Origin: Chromera velia
Lineage: Eukaryota; Sar; Chromeraceae
Assembly (NCBI GenBank): GCA_018398765.1
Contig: JAHBMJ010000076.1
Location: 16,055-58,519, forward strand
Direction of reading: 5' to 3'
Length of the DNA stretch: 42,465 bases
The translations under genes were made by a program, and so were the position numbers. Below, piece after piece: positions 1 to 8,784 of this stretch. Within the stretch, counting starts at the first letter, position 1. Each line of letters starts with the position of its first letter. The notes below the pieces were generated by a model, which worked only from the letters and a program-made list of their open reading frames with translations, ran no database searches and was not told the DNA's origin.

Positions 1-228
1 AAGCTTTTCGTTTTTTCTCTTTTGCCTTTACGTGCCTTTTCTCATTTCTCCTTGCTTCTGCTCTTCAGAAGACCTCCTTTGGCAAGCTTTCGGGCTTTTC
101 GATCCCGCGCCTCCATTTGGTCTGCTGCTACTTCACTCCTACCTGGATGAACTCCCTCGCTTTTCCTTCATTCCTTCTTCTATTCATTCCTTGATTCTTC
201 CATCCTCCTTTCTTCCTTCCGTGCTCAG
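1..228 (+). other. Intron tail upstream of the Rab-like exon
   Basis: This stretch is pyrimidine-rich, with many ttcc and ctcc runs, and ends in gctcag just before the exon at 229. It reads as the 3' part of an intron of the Rab-like gene, whose earlier exons (P-loop and switch I) must lie left of the window. Short open frames here look like chance. Confidence 0.6.
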
Positions 229-672
229 GTGAACTTCTTTGACCTCTCTGGGCACGTGAGCTTCTCTTCCATCCGCAAGAGCTTCTACGAGGACGCGCAG
301 GGCATCCTCCTTGTGTTTGACGTGACCAACCGTCAGAGCTTCGAGAGCCTCCCTCTGTGGATCGAGGAAGCCCGAAGGGAAGGTCTCATTCTCAGTCAAA
401 GGGACAGGGAGAGTTTCAACCAACAGGGTAAAGAGAAGGACGGTCCTCCTTTTGTCAGTCTGATGGGCAACAAGACGGATGCTGCTGGTCGGAGTGTCTC
501 GTCTACCGAGGCCAAGCTCTTTGCGATGAACCACGGATTTGAGTACTTCGAGGCCTCTGCCAACACGGGTCTGAACATCAACGAGGCATTCTCTAACCTC
601 TTCTCGAAAATTGCCATCAACAACGCTGTGCAACAAAAACGCATGCACATACCGCAGCAGCCCCCCAATTGA
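229..672 (+). CDS. Rab-like small GTPase (RBJ/DNAJC27-type), last exon only
   Basis: The exon follows an acceptor (gctcag) at 223-228 and opens in phase 0 with V-N-F-F-D-L-S-G-H, the G3/switch II region of a Rab-like GTPase (DxxG as DLSG). It continues with YEDAQGILLVFDVTN, then the guanine-specificity motif G4 as NKTD near residue 83, and G5 as EASANTG near residue 107. It ends in TGA at 670-672, leaving 147 residues in the window. The DLSGH motif and the FYEDAQGILLVFDV stretch resemble the RBJ (DNAJC27) branch of Ras-like proteins more than typical Rabs (DTAGQ). No J domain follows: the protein ends about 30 residues after G5, with a QQPPN tail and no C-terminal prenylation cysteines, which also fits RBJ. 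The P-loop half is outside the window. The GTP-binding role is known for the family; the cellular role here is not known. Confidence 0.85.
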   Translation: MNFFDLSGHVSFSSIRKSFYEDAQGILLVFDVTNRQSFESLPLWIEEARREGLILSQRDRESFNQQGKEKDGPPFVSLMGNKTDAAGRSVSSTEAKLFAMNHGFEYFEASANTGLNINEAFSNLFSKIAINNAVQQKRMHIPQQPPN

Positions 673-805
673 AGTTCAGACAAAGACAACCATACAAAGA
701 ATGTTTGTTCAAAAATGTATTTAATAATTTTAATTCCACACTGGTGTTACCAGTGGTTTAGCGTAGTGCATGCATGCTTTGCTTGGAGTCTAGCTTGGAG
801 TTTGC

Positions 806-2310
806 GCATATATATAGTGGAGATAGGGTGTAAAAACGGGGGCGGGGGGTATGTTCGAGCTCTTAGGGCTGCAGATCCGACGGGGTCCCCCCCGTTCGAG
901 CTCTAGGAAGATCAGAGCTCTCTGAATTTGGAGACCCCCCCGTTCGGGGAGCTCTAGGTGGAAATCAATCCATCCCTCACTCACTCCATCCATCCATCCC
1001 TCACTCCATCCATTTATCCATCCATCCCTCACTCACTCCATCCATCCATCCCTCACTCCATCCATTTATTCATCCATCCCTCACTCACTCTATCCATCCA
1101 TCCATCCTTCAAGTTCACTCACTCCATCACTCCATCCATTAATTTATCCATGCATTCATCCATCCATCTATTAATCCATCCATCTATCCATCACTCACTC
1201 ACTCCATCACTCCATCCATCAATTTGTCTATACATCATTCCACGTCCTTCTATCCATCCATCAATCTATCCATCCATCCATCTCTCAGTTACTCCCTCAC
1301 TCCCTCACTCTATCCATCTATCCCATACTCACTCTATCAATCCATCCCTCACTCACTCCATCCATCCATCCATCTATCTATCCCTCAGTGACACTCCATC
1401 CATTCATCCATGCATCCTGAGACCATCCATCCATCCCTCACTCACTCCATCCATCCATACCTCCCTCACTCCATCCATCCACCCATCCATTCATCCCTCC
1501 CTCACTCACTCGTTCAATCTATCACTCACTCCATGAGTCCATCCATCAATTTATTTATCCATCCATCGATCCATCCATCTATCGGCGATCTATCCCTCAC
1601 TCACTCCATCACTCCATGCATTCATCAATTTGTCTATCCATCCTTCCATCCATCGCTATCCATCTATCCATCTTTCAGTCACTCCCTCACTCCATCCATC
1701 CATGCATCCATCCCTCATTCACTCTATCAATCCATCTCTCACTCACTTCATCTATACATCAACTGGACCAGGTCTATCCATTCTTCCTTCCATCCATCCA
1801 TCCATTCATCCATCCAATGGCATCCATCCATCCAATGGCATCCATCTCTCTGTTAATCACTGCAGAGTGGAAAGAAAGCATGCATTGACTGCATGAAAAG
1901 AAAGGCATACAACGGAGAGTATTGAGTAGAAAGAAAGGCACCGTGTTCTCCACAGCTTCACCACGTTCTAGACCATGTTTTCTTCAGATGACATACATAG
2001 TCAACAGCATTGTATGGCAAGAGAAAACGGAACAACTATAAAAGAAAGCGACTATTCTCAGAAGGCGGGCAGATGAATCAATGATCGACCGACTCAGCTG
2101 GCCTGAAAAAAAAAATGATCGCACGCATGCATGCGTTCTCCTCCCCCTCGTTCGATCCGACGGGTGCCCCCCCTCTCGTTTGAGCTCTGTAGCCTCATCC
2201 GAAGGACGGGGCCCCCCGTCGGGCAGACTCCTGCCTGCCTCGCTGTCAAGGTCCCCCCCCCCCTCGAAAAAGGATTTTACACCCCTATGTTTGCGCTCTA
2301 ATATTTGTTG
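806..2310. repeat. Repeat block with GC-rich flanks around a CATC array
   Basis: The CATC array is flanked on both sides by a related direct motif: GATCCGACGGG, a C-run, then GTT(C/T)GAGCTCT, at about 874-906 and 2154-2189. Outside these lies an inverted pair, ATAGGGTGTAAAA at 823-835 and its complement with one extra G at 2275-2288, each close to a GCGCA. This suggests one 1.5-kb repetitive unit with imperfect inverted ends. No coding potential is seen. Whether it is mobile is unknown. Confidence 0.4.
958..1852. repeat. CATC tetranucleotide array (about 0.9 kb)
   Basis: An imperfect array built from CATC/CACT tetramers with longer recurrent blocks such as cctcactcactccatccatc. The unit lacks stop codons in several frames, so it produces long artificial open frames of I-H-P-S repeats. 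A shorter array of the same type occurs at 29695-29735. Confidence 0.9.
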
Positions 2311-3105
2311 TATACTCTATTGCATTTAAAATTAATTGGAAGAATTAAAATCTAGATTAGAATCCCTAATTATCAATTTAAAATCTAAAATTCGCAATGT
2401 CTAGGCTATAAATTGGAGTGGTTTAGAAATATTTGAGCTGTATTTGAGCTATATTTTTATAAACCTAAATACAAACATTTTAAAACTCGAAAAATTTAAT
2501 TTCAAATCGATTTCTAGATCGATCTAAACACCAGTCAGCTTTAATTTACATGGCTTTATACAAATATTTTATTTTCGATCATGCATAAAATATAATTTCT
2601 ATTTTATTCTCAACTGGATTCACTTTTCATTCTGCAAATTTTGTTGACAATGTGTGCGTAATCTATATATCTAGCCATATATAATCCATAAAAAAACCGT
2701 AACGCCTAGCGTGACTTGCAACAATAAATGTGAATGGACTTTATACGTACTCTCAGTGTGCATGAAGTCCGTATGAAGTCTAGCTATCAAAATTAAATGA
2801 CTGTAAATTAAATCAGATTCTCAAATAGATTAAAATATGGTACGTTTGAGAGATTTTTGTAAGATCAATACCACGAAAAATTTAAGACAAAATATAACTA
2901 AATATTACTATATCAAAAAACTTAAAAATGACACAAAGGACAATTTAGAACCATTTATTTATTATTAAATATCGAAAGAATAAATTGACATTTTTTTGTT
3001 TTTCAGTAGGAAACGGTTTATAATTATTCACAATCATAAAAAGAATGAAAGAAGACAAAAGCATGTCAAAGCGGAGTTTTAGCAGTCTGAGCCTTAGTAA
3101 ACTAC
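2311..3105. other. AT-rich spacer, no gene seen
   Basis: The region is strongly AT-rich, with no open frame of note, no splice-bounded exon and no tRNA-like structure that I can see. It lies directly left of the mobile element and changes composition sharply from the GC-rich block before 2290. Confidence 0.6.
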
Positions 3106-3107
3106 TA

Positions 3108-3484
3108 CCGGTTGTCCAGTAATTCTTTCAAATACTAGATTTATCATAACTTAAGAAATAGGCCACACCAGAAGCTGACTTTTTTTGTAGTAAATCTCCC
3201 ACCATATGGCATTGAATGAAAGTAAAAAAAGCTTCGTACGACTAGGGTGGCTTAAGCAACATTTTTGAACCTGTTGTGAAAAATTCATATTTTTCATTTG
3301 GAAACCTCATTTTTTCTAGATTTTTTTTTTCGCTTCCTAGAAGGTTTGATGACCATCTAAGCCAGATTTCTAGGACCTAGGACTCCCGGCTATAAGTTAA
3401 ATAACATGGTTTCTTTTGAGTTTTTGTATCTGACTCACATGATTTTTTGTTTATTTTTTGTAGCTACAATTACTGGACAACCGG
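3108..3484 (+). repeat. 377-bp terminal unit, copy 1
   Basis: Perfect 17-bp inverted ends (ccggttgtccagtaatt) bound an AT-rich non-coding interior. TA lies on both sides. Alone it would pass as a MITE of the mariner superfamily. It has the same orientation as the other two copies. Confidence 0.85.
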
Positions 3485-4033
3485 TATAGACTGAATGAAA
3501 TTTTTTTTATTACTCTAAATCTACAGTGTACACAGCCTTCAAACTTTTTGTACAAATAGTTACATATCTGAATATTATTTTATGAAAAGGATAAACAGAA
3601 ATGTCGGTGTGAAACTTTTATACTTATAAAAAAAAAATGATGAAAATTCACACTTTTATTCTATAAAGTCAGTCTGCTTTGTGTCGGTACCCNGCTGCAG
3701 AATGGGGATTTTCGAATGCTTTGTGTTGAAAGAAACGTGCATCAACTTGGGACACACGTCTTTCTGACCTGTACTCATACTGGACGTACCCCCAGTAGAT
3801 GCGCACTGTTTTGAACTGTTTGGTGTGGAAACGAAGCTTATACCTCCACGCTTTCCTCTTCATCTTTTACTGAAAGCCTCCATGCTTTCAGATCTACTTG
3901 AATCAAATAGCAGAAGAAACGACTTCACAGTTGCAACTTCAGTGAGGAAAAAGCATGCAAAGGCGTACAGAGTGCGGCTTTACGGGCCCGGCCTTGGGGG
4001 CCCGCCCACTGGGCCCACTTGGCATCAGCTATT
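3485..4033 (-). pseudogene. Truncated cargo copy joined at a single N
   Basis: 3485-3692 matches 4411-4618 (3' end of the transposase gene and its downstream region). 3694-4033 matches 6365-6704 (5' end of the first ORF and its upstream region). The N at 3693 therefore fuses the start of ORF1 (MKRKAWRY..., from 3863 on the minus strand) to the last seven residues of the transposase (GYRHKAD). About 1.75 kb present in the other copy is missing. The N may be an assembly gap of unknown size or may mark a real internal deletion. Confidence 0.75.
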
Positions 4034-4410
4034 CCGGTTGTCCAGTAATTCTTTCAAATACTAGATTTATCATAACTTAAGAAATAGGCCACACCAGAAG
4101 CTGACTTTTTTTGTAGTAAATCTCCCACCATATGGCATTGAATGAAAGTAAAAAAAGCTTCGTACGACTAGGGTGGCTTAAGCAACATTTTTGAACCTGT
4201 TGTGAAAAATTCATATTTTTCATTTGGAAACCTCATTTTTTCTAGATTTTTTTTTTCGCTTCCTAGAAGGTTTGATGACCATCTAAGCCAGATTTCTAGG
4301 ACCTAGGACTCCCGGCTATAAGTTAAATAACATGGTTTCTTTTGAGTTTTTGTATCTGACTCACATGATTTTTTGTTTATTTTTTGTAGCTACAATTACT
4401 GGACAACCGG
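4034..4410 (+). repeat. 377-bp terminal unit, copy 2
   Basis: Same inverted ends and interior as copy 1. It is preceded by ctatt and followed by TA, so the left flank is not a clean TA. It separates the broken and complete cargo copies. Confidence 0.85.
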
Positions 4411-4594
4411 TATAGACTGAATGAAATTTTTTTTATTACTCTAAATCTACAGTGTACACAGCCTTCAAACTTTTTGTACAAATAGTTACATATCTGAATA
4501 TTATTTTATGAAAAGGATAAACAGAAATGTCGGTGTGAAACTTTTATACTTATAAAAAAAAAATGATGAAAATTCACACTTTTATTCTATAAAG

Positions 4595-5614
4595 TCAGTC
4601 TGCTTTGTGTCGGTACCCCTTTGCCTCCACAATAGCCTGCGCTCGATTATATACAGACGCACAGACTTTCTTAATGTAGTCTCCATCTAAATTTCTGACA
4701 ATTCTTCCCACCCGCGCCTTGTAAGAGGCCCGGCTCTCTGTGCGCTGGGAAGGAGGCCAGTCTGCTTCCTCCTCCACAATTGTTGACTGGACCTTATGCC
4801 AGATCGAAAAATCGTGAGGCATTGCTGCCTGCATATGAGCTTCAGCAAGCTCATGAGGACATGGCAGCGCTTTTAAAGCTTCCTTTCCCACAGCCCCAGT
4901 CAGACAGGGATCTCTATCAGTGCGGAAAGTGTATGTGCGCCCAACCTTCGCTGCTTTCAGGGTAGGCGCAACTTTCTGCTTCAACCACTTCGCCACCTCG
5001 GGACCCTTGTAATTCGCAGAGAGCTCTCCGTGAGCCCATACTTTGCGCGCTCCCACAACAAGTCCCCACGAGAAGGCCCCTGCCCCCCCGGGACGATTGC
5101 GTCGCCCATGGGGTGCGGATGCCCACGGCTCTTCGGCTTCTTCTGCAGTGCGGTACACCCCTCTCTGCGTCACTCTGACCTGATACTCTTTCTGCCGCTG
5201 AGATGTCCTGGGTACAAACTTCTTGAAGTCTAAGAAGAGCACTTTGCTCCTCCAGCTCTTCTTAGGGCGCCGAACCATCTTCTTTGCCTCTTTGAGTCTC
5301 CGTTGCGCTATCGTCTCGTCAATGCACTGCCCCCGTCTCATTCTGTACCATTTCAAACCGGCTCTCTGCAGAATCCCAGAAAAAGTTGACTTCGAAGTTG
5401 GGAGGGGATGAAGAGAAGTCTTTCTTTTCAGCTGCCGACGGAGATTTTCTAGTGTGGGGTGCATCCGGGGGTTTTCCCGGAGACGCTTGTAGACTGCAAC
5501 AATCTCTCTCTCCTGCAACTCTGTATACCGACGCGGCTTTCCCCTTCTCCCTGCCTTCCCCCTAGAACGCCCACATCGGCGAGCAGGCAGAGCACGCCTC
5601 ACTGCTCGTGCCAT
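4595..5614 (-). CDS. Mariner/Tc1-type transposase (ORF2)
   Basis: The ORF from the ATG at 5614 gives 339 residues, the usual length for a Tc1/mariner transposase. The basic N-terminus (RRCGRSRGKAGRRGKPRR) is followed by helix-turn-helix-like segments from about residue 30 to 100. The catalytic region shows VLFLDFKKF (first Asp), then FRTDRDP (second Asp). By my count 34 residues separate this from the Asp of MPHDFSIWHKVQ, which lines up with the mariner SDYHLF-type motif, so a DD34D layout is plausible. The C-terminus, ASVYNRAQAIVEAKG, matches the usual end of the family. The ORF is intact, and the upstream frame has no other ATG before the overlap with ORF1. The product would cut at the inverted ends and insert at TA. 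It lies inside the array, between units 2 and 3. I cannot tell whether it is active. Confidence 0.85.
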   Translation of the reverse strand: MARAVRRALPARRCGRSRGKAGRRGKPRRYTELQEREIVAVYKRLRENPRMHPTLENLRRQLKRKTSLHPLPTSKSTFSGILQRAGLKWYRMRRGQCIDETIAQRRLKEAKKMVRRPKKSWRSKVLFLDFKKFVPRTSQRQKEYQVRVTQRGVYRTAEEAEEPWASAPHGRRNRPGGAGAFSWGLVVGARKVWAHGELSANYKGPEVAKWLKQKVAPTLKAAKVGRTYTFRTDRDPCLTGAVGKEALKALPCPHELAEAHMQAAMPHDFSIWHKVQSTIVEEEADWPPSQRTESRASYKARVGRIVRNLDGDYIKKVCASVYNRAQAIVEAKGYRHKAD

Positions 5615-5616
5615 CA
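5612..5616 (-). promoter_or_regulatory. Stop-start overlap TGATG between the two transposon ORFs
   Basis: On the minus strand the TGA ending ORF1 (5616-5614) shares its A with the ATG of the transposase (5614-5612). Such overlaps are known from elements and viruses that use termination-reinitiation. Here it suggests, but does not show, that one transcript serves both ORFs. Confidence 0.6.
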
Positions 5617-6534
5617 CGTTCCTGTGCGTGGACGCTTGCACATACGCTGCTCTACGTTGTTCTTGATTTCGTCTGCCAACACCCAGTGCATGTACTCAAG
5701 TACCAAACTTGCTGCGTCTTTTCCCCCCTCTGCCTTGAAATCAAAGTCTTGGACGGCTTTTCCTCTGAAAACCCACCGCAGCTTCCAAACTCCCTCTCCC
5801 CTCTCCGTCAAGAAAAACGATTGCTGGCCTTCTTCCCCCCGAAAGAACCAATGAGGCTCTACAGAGTGTCCTGCTGAAGTGCTCCCCCGATGAAAGTATA
5901 CCCCCACTTTTTCTGTATCATAAAACCCCACAGAAGAGCCAAACAGAGGAACAGAGGGAAGAACAGCGTTGCTGAAAACAGTTTTCTTCCCTGCTGTAGA
6001 CGGAGAAGAGGCTAGTTGGGAGGGGTAGTCTTTTGCTAAGTGCCTACCGTCACCATACCGAAAGCACAGAGAGTTGATGTGCCTGCAGGTGTACTTGTAT
6101 TCAACGTCCCTCTTTATCAGTTGTGCTGCCCACTCCCACGTCAACTCTCCTTTCTTAAAGCGCCGTCGAAGAGCAAGAAACTCCAGCTTCACAGAAGAAT
6201 CCAAATCGATCTGTACAGCAAATGCTCCTCTCAAGAAAAACCAACCTTCTGGAGTCTACTCTGCAACTACAGCGTGAAGTTCCAGAAACAGGCCTTCCTT
6301 CCCAACAGAAACTTCACAATACTCTACCAACACAAAGGAATCTGGCTCACCAGCCAGACACCACGCTGCAGAATGGGGATTTTCGAATGCTTTGTGTTGA
6401 AAGAAACGTGCATCAACTTGGGACACACGTCTTTCTGACCTGTACTCATACTGGACGTACCCCCAGTAGATGCGCACTGTTTTGAACTGTTTGGTGTGGA
6501 AACGAAGCTTATACCTCCACGCTTTCCTCTTCAT
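5614..6534 (-). pseudogene. Transposon ORF1, unknown protein, interrupted by one in-frame TAG
   Basis: The frame starts at ATG 6534 (MKRKAWRYKLRFHTKQFK) and runs to TGA at 5616-5614. A single TAG at 6258-6256 interrupts it after residue 92 (...LHAVVAE). The frame stays open and protein-like on both sides of the stop: the readout after it begins TPEGWFFLRGAFAVQ. Uninterrupted, the frame would span 306 codons including the TAG. Visible features are a very basic first 25 residues, many aromatic residues, and WVFRGKAVQDFDF near the end. I do not recognise the family. Its stop overlaps the transposase start as TGATG. It may be an accessory protein of the element, a decayed copy, or a read-through product. 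The first cargo copy keeps only the first 56 residues. Confidence 0.65.
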
Positions 6535-6704
6535 CTTTTACTGAAAGCCTCCATGCTTTCAGATCTACTTGAATCAAATAGCAGAAGAAACGACTTCACA
6601 GTTGCAACTTCAGTGAGGAAAAAGCATGCAAAGGCGTACAGAGTGCGGCTTTGCGGGCCCGGCCTTGGGGGCCCGCCCACTGGGCCCACTCGGCATCAGC
6701 TATT

Positions 6705-7081
6705 CCGGTTGTCCAGTAATTCTTTCAAATACTAGATTTATCATAGCTTAAGAAATAGGCCACACCAGAAGCTGATTTTTTTTGTAGTAAATCTCCCACC
6801 ATATGGCATTGAATGAAAGTAAAAAAAGCTTCGTACAACTAGGGTGGCTTAAGCAACATTTTTGAACCTGTTGTGAAAAATTCACATTTTTTATTTGGAG
6901 ACCTCATTTTTTTTAGATTTTTTTTTTCGCTTCCTAGAAGGTTTGATGACCATCTAAGCCAGATTTCTAGGACCTGGGACTCCCGGCTATAAGTTGAATA
7001 ACATGGTTTCTTTTGAGTTTTTGTATCTGACTCACATGATTTTTTGTTTATTTTTTGTAGCTACAATTACTGGACAACCGG
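6705..7081 (+). repeat. 377-bp terminal unit, copy 3
   Basis: Same length and same 17-bp inverted ends as copies 1 and 2, but with about ten substitutions, for example cataactt to catagctt and cctaggact to cctgggact. TA follows at 7082-7083. It forms the right border of the element array. Confidence 0.85.
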
Positions 7082-7083
7082 TA

Positions 7084-8392
7084 GCTTCTTCTGCGTATAT
7101 CCAGGCTGTAGCCTAGGCTCTGTACGCTTAATTCATACTGTAAACTTCCTAGATCTTCCTAGTAAACTTTTTTTTAAAAAAGAACTTACACGGTGAATAT
7201 TCAAATGAAAGATGTAGTGTCTTCCCGTTACTTTGGAGGGAGCGGCAAGACAGACAGAGAGCTAGGCTCAGAGACAAGGCCTAGGCAGAGAGATGGATCT
7301 ACAAACTTAAGAAGCTTTATAGCTCAGTCTAAAATTCTTAATCAGCTAAGAAATTCTAAAAGGAATAGGATATCAGACACATGAATTAAGATGCGTTATA
7401 TTCAAGTTAGGTGAGATCTCTCAGAGTCAGCATCATATCAGAATAAGTGTTTTTGAAATTTATACATTTTTTGAGATACTGGGCATATCATATTAAAACT
7501 AGTATGAATTAAAATTATACACATTGTAAAATCTGTTTGTAAACGTTTTTAAAGACTTTTACTAAACAGTTTAACGTATTCACTAGCACATCAACTACAG
7601 CGTATGCTGAAATTGAATTGAGTGCACGCGTCCTATGTAGTTGTTTTAATAGTCTTTAGTAGCTAGTAAGTTTAGCCTATAGAGAGCAGAGGGTTGTGAT
7701 GGTTTATACTCATACGGAAGCGGCAGGCTAAGCTGTGGCGGCGCCTGCTTCTTTTATCTGTAATTGCATGCATAGGTTATCATTTATCTCTGGTTTTAGA
7801 GACTTTAGGCTAACTCACAGTTAAGTAAGTAAAGTATACAATATGAAGTTGGGGCTGTTTCAAGCCTGTTTGACAGGGAGTCAGAAGACTAACTCACACT
7901 ATAAAAATTTACTGTATAAAAAAGAATTAAAAAAATCTTCTAACATGCTAAAAAAATTATTTCAAAGATAATAAAATAAAAAAAAAGTTTCAGGGTGTAT
8001 AAAAACACATATAATTTAATCTCTTTGTTTAATGGGTATATATCAGTTGGATCTAGAGTTGGATTTAGTTTCAGACGGCGTCTCGGTTGCTTAAGACTCG
8101 CTTTTTTTGTGTGCTCTAATAGACAATTGCTGACAGTGTCTCTGGCATTAATGTTACGTCATTAAGCGCCTTCATCCCGGCCGTTCGTATCACAGTATAT
8201 CCCCCACTCTGACATTTAGTGACTACGGTTTGACTTCGTTTCCCGTCAAATTGATTGTATTCAATACCTGTGCCGCTGTGCGTCAAGTTTGATAAGGATC
8301 ATGATACAGAATGGTTTCTTTCTGAGGCTGGCTTCACGTCGTCGCAGGATTACCTCTTCTCTTCTATTTCATTTTGTCCTTGTCAACTATTG
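7084..8392. other. AT-rich spacer, no gene seen
   Basis: No coding exon or RNA gene could be supported. The segment is AT-rich up to about 8050 and more balanced after that. It separates the mobile element from the 3' end of the unrecognised minus-strand gene. Confidence 0.55.
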
Positions 8393-8784
8393 TCAACGCA
8401 CCGTCTGTAGACATGGATAGACATGCAGAGAGATATGAGCATCCACAAAAGGCCAATATGCATGACATGTTCCCTGTGCGTCCAACCAAACATGCCCAGA
8501 AAAGAACGAAGCGCGTACCGTTTCCCCGGGCCCCCCTTTATCAGCGCAAACAACATCAGATTGTGAGTCTTTTTGCATATACATGCCTGAATTTCATGTG
8601 TGCGTGTGCTGGTACAAAAAAGCTTCAAGTTGCGTGTTATCCGCTGCTTGACTGTCTGAATGACCGACCGTGCGATAGACCTACTGAAATGCCTGGGATG
8701 ACGGAATGACTGACTGACGATCTGGTTCATCGAGTAGACTTTGAATGCAAAAGAAACAAAAATTCAGTGACAAGACGAGCTGAC

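Larger units (their letters stand above)
3106..7083. mobile_element. Mariner-type element array with three 377-bp repeats, TA-flanked
   Basis: The order is 377-bp unit (3108-3484), cargo left end (3485-3692), a single N (3693), cargo right end (3694-4033), unit (4034-4410), complete 2294-bp cargo (4411-6704), unit (6705-7081). The outer ends are flanked by TA (3106-3107 and 7082-7083), the expected target duplication of Tc1/mariner elements. Each unit begins ccggttgtccagtaatt and ends in the exact complement. The cargo itself has no obvious inverted ends. Units 1 and 2 look identical; unit 3 differs at roughly ten positions. The two cargo right ends differ at two positions (the bases matching 6653 and 6691), so the array is not a simple duplicate of one read. 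It may be a tandem copy of a composite element with an unresolved gap at the N. Confidence 0.75.

Noticed and set aside
184-648. Antisense frame over the Rab-like exon
   Set aside because: The plus strand encodes recognisable GTPase motifs; the minus frame is its shadow.
958-1536. 192-residue plus-strand open frame of I-H-P-S repeats
   Set aside because: It is translation of the CATC array, which lacks stops in several frames. No start context, splice site or non-repeat sequence.
6496-6735. 79-residue plus-strand frame at the right end of the transposon cargo (also at 3825-4064)
   Set aside because: It runs from cargo into the terminal unit, is antisense to ORF1, and shows no protein-like features.
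3108-7081. LTR retrotransposon (direct repeats around an internal coding part)
   Set aside because: The repeats end in ccgg inverted ends with TA flanks, not TG...CA with a 4-6 bp duplication, and the protein is a mariner-type transposase, with no reverse transcriptase or gag.
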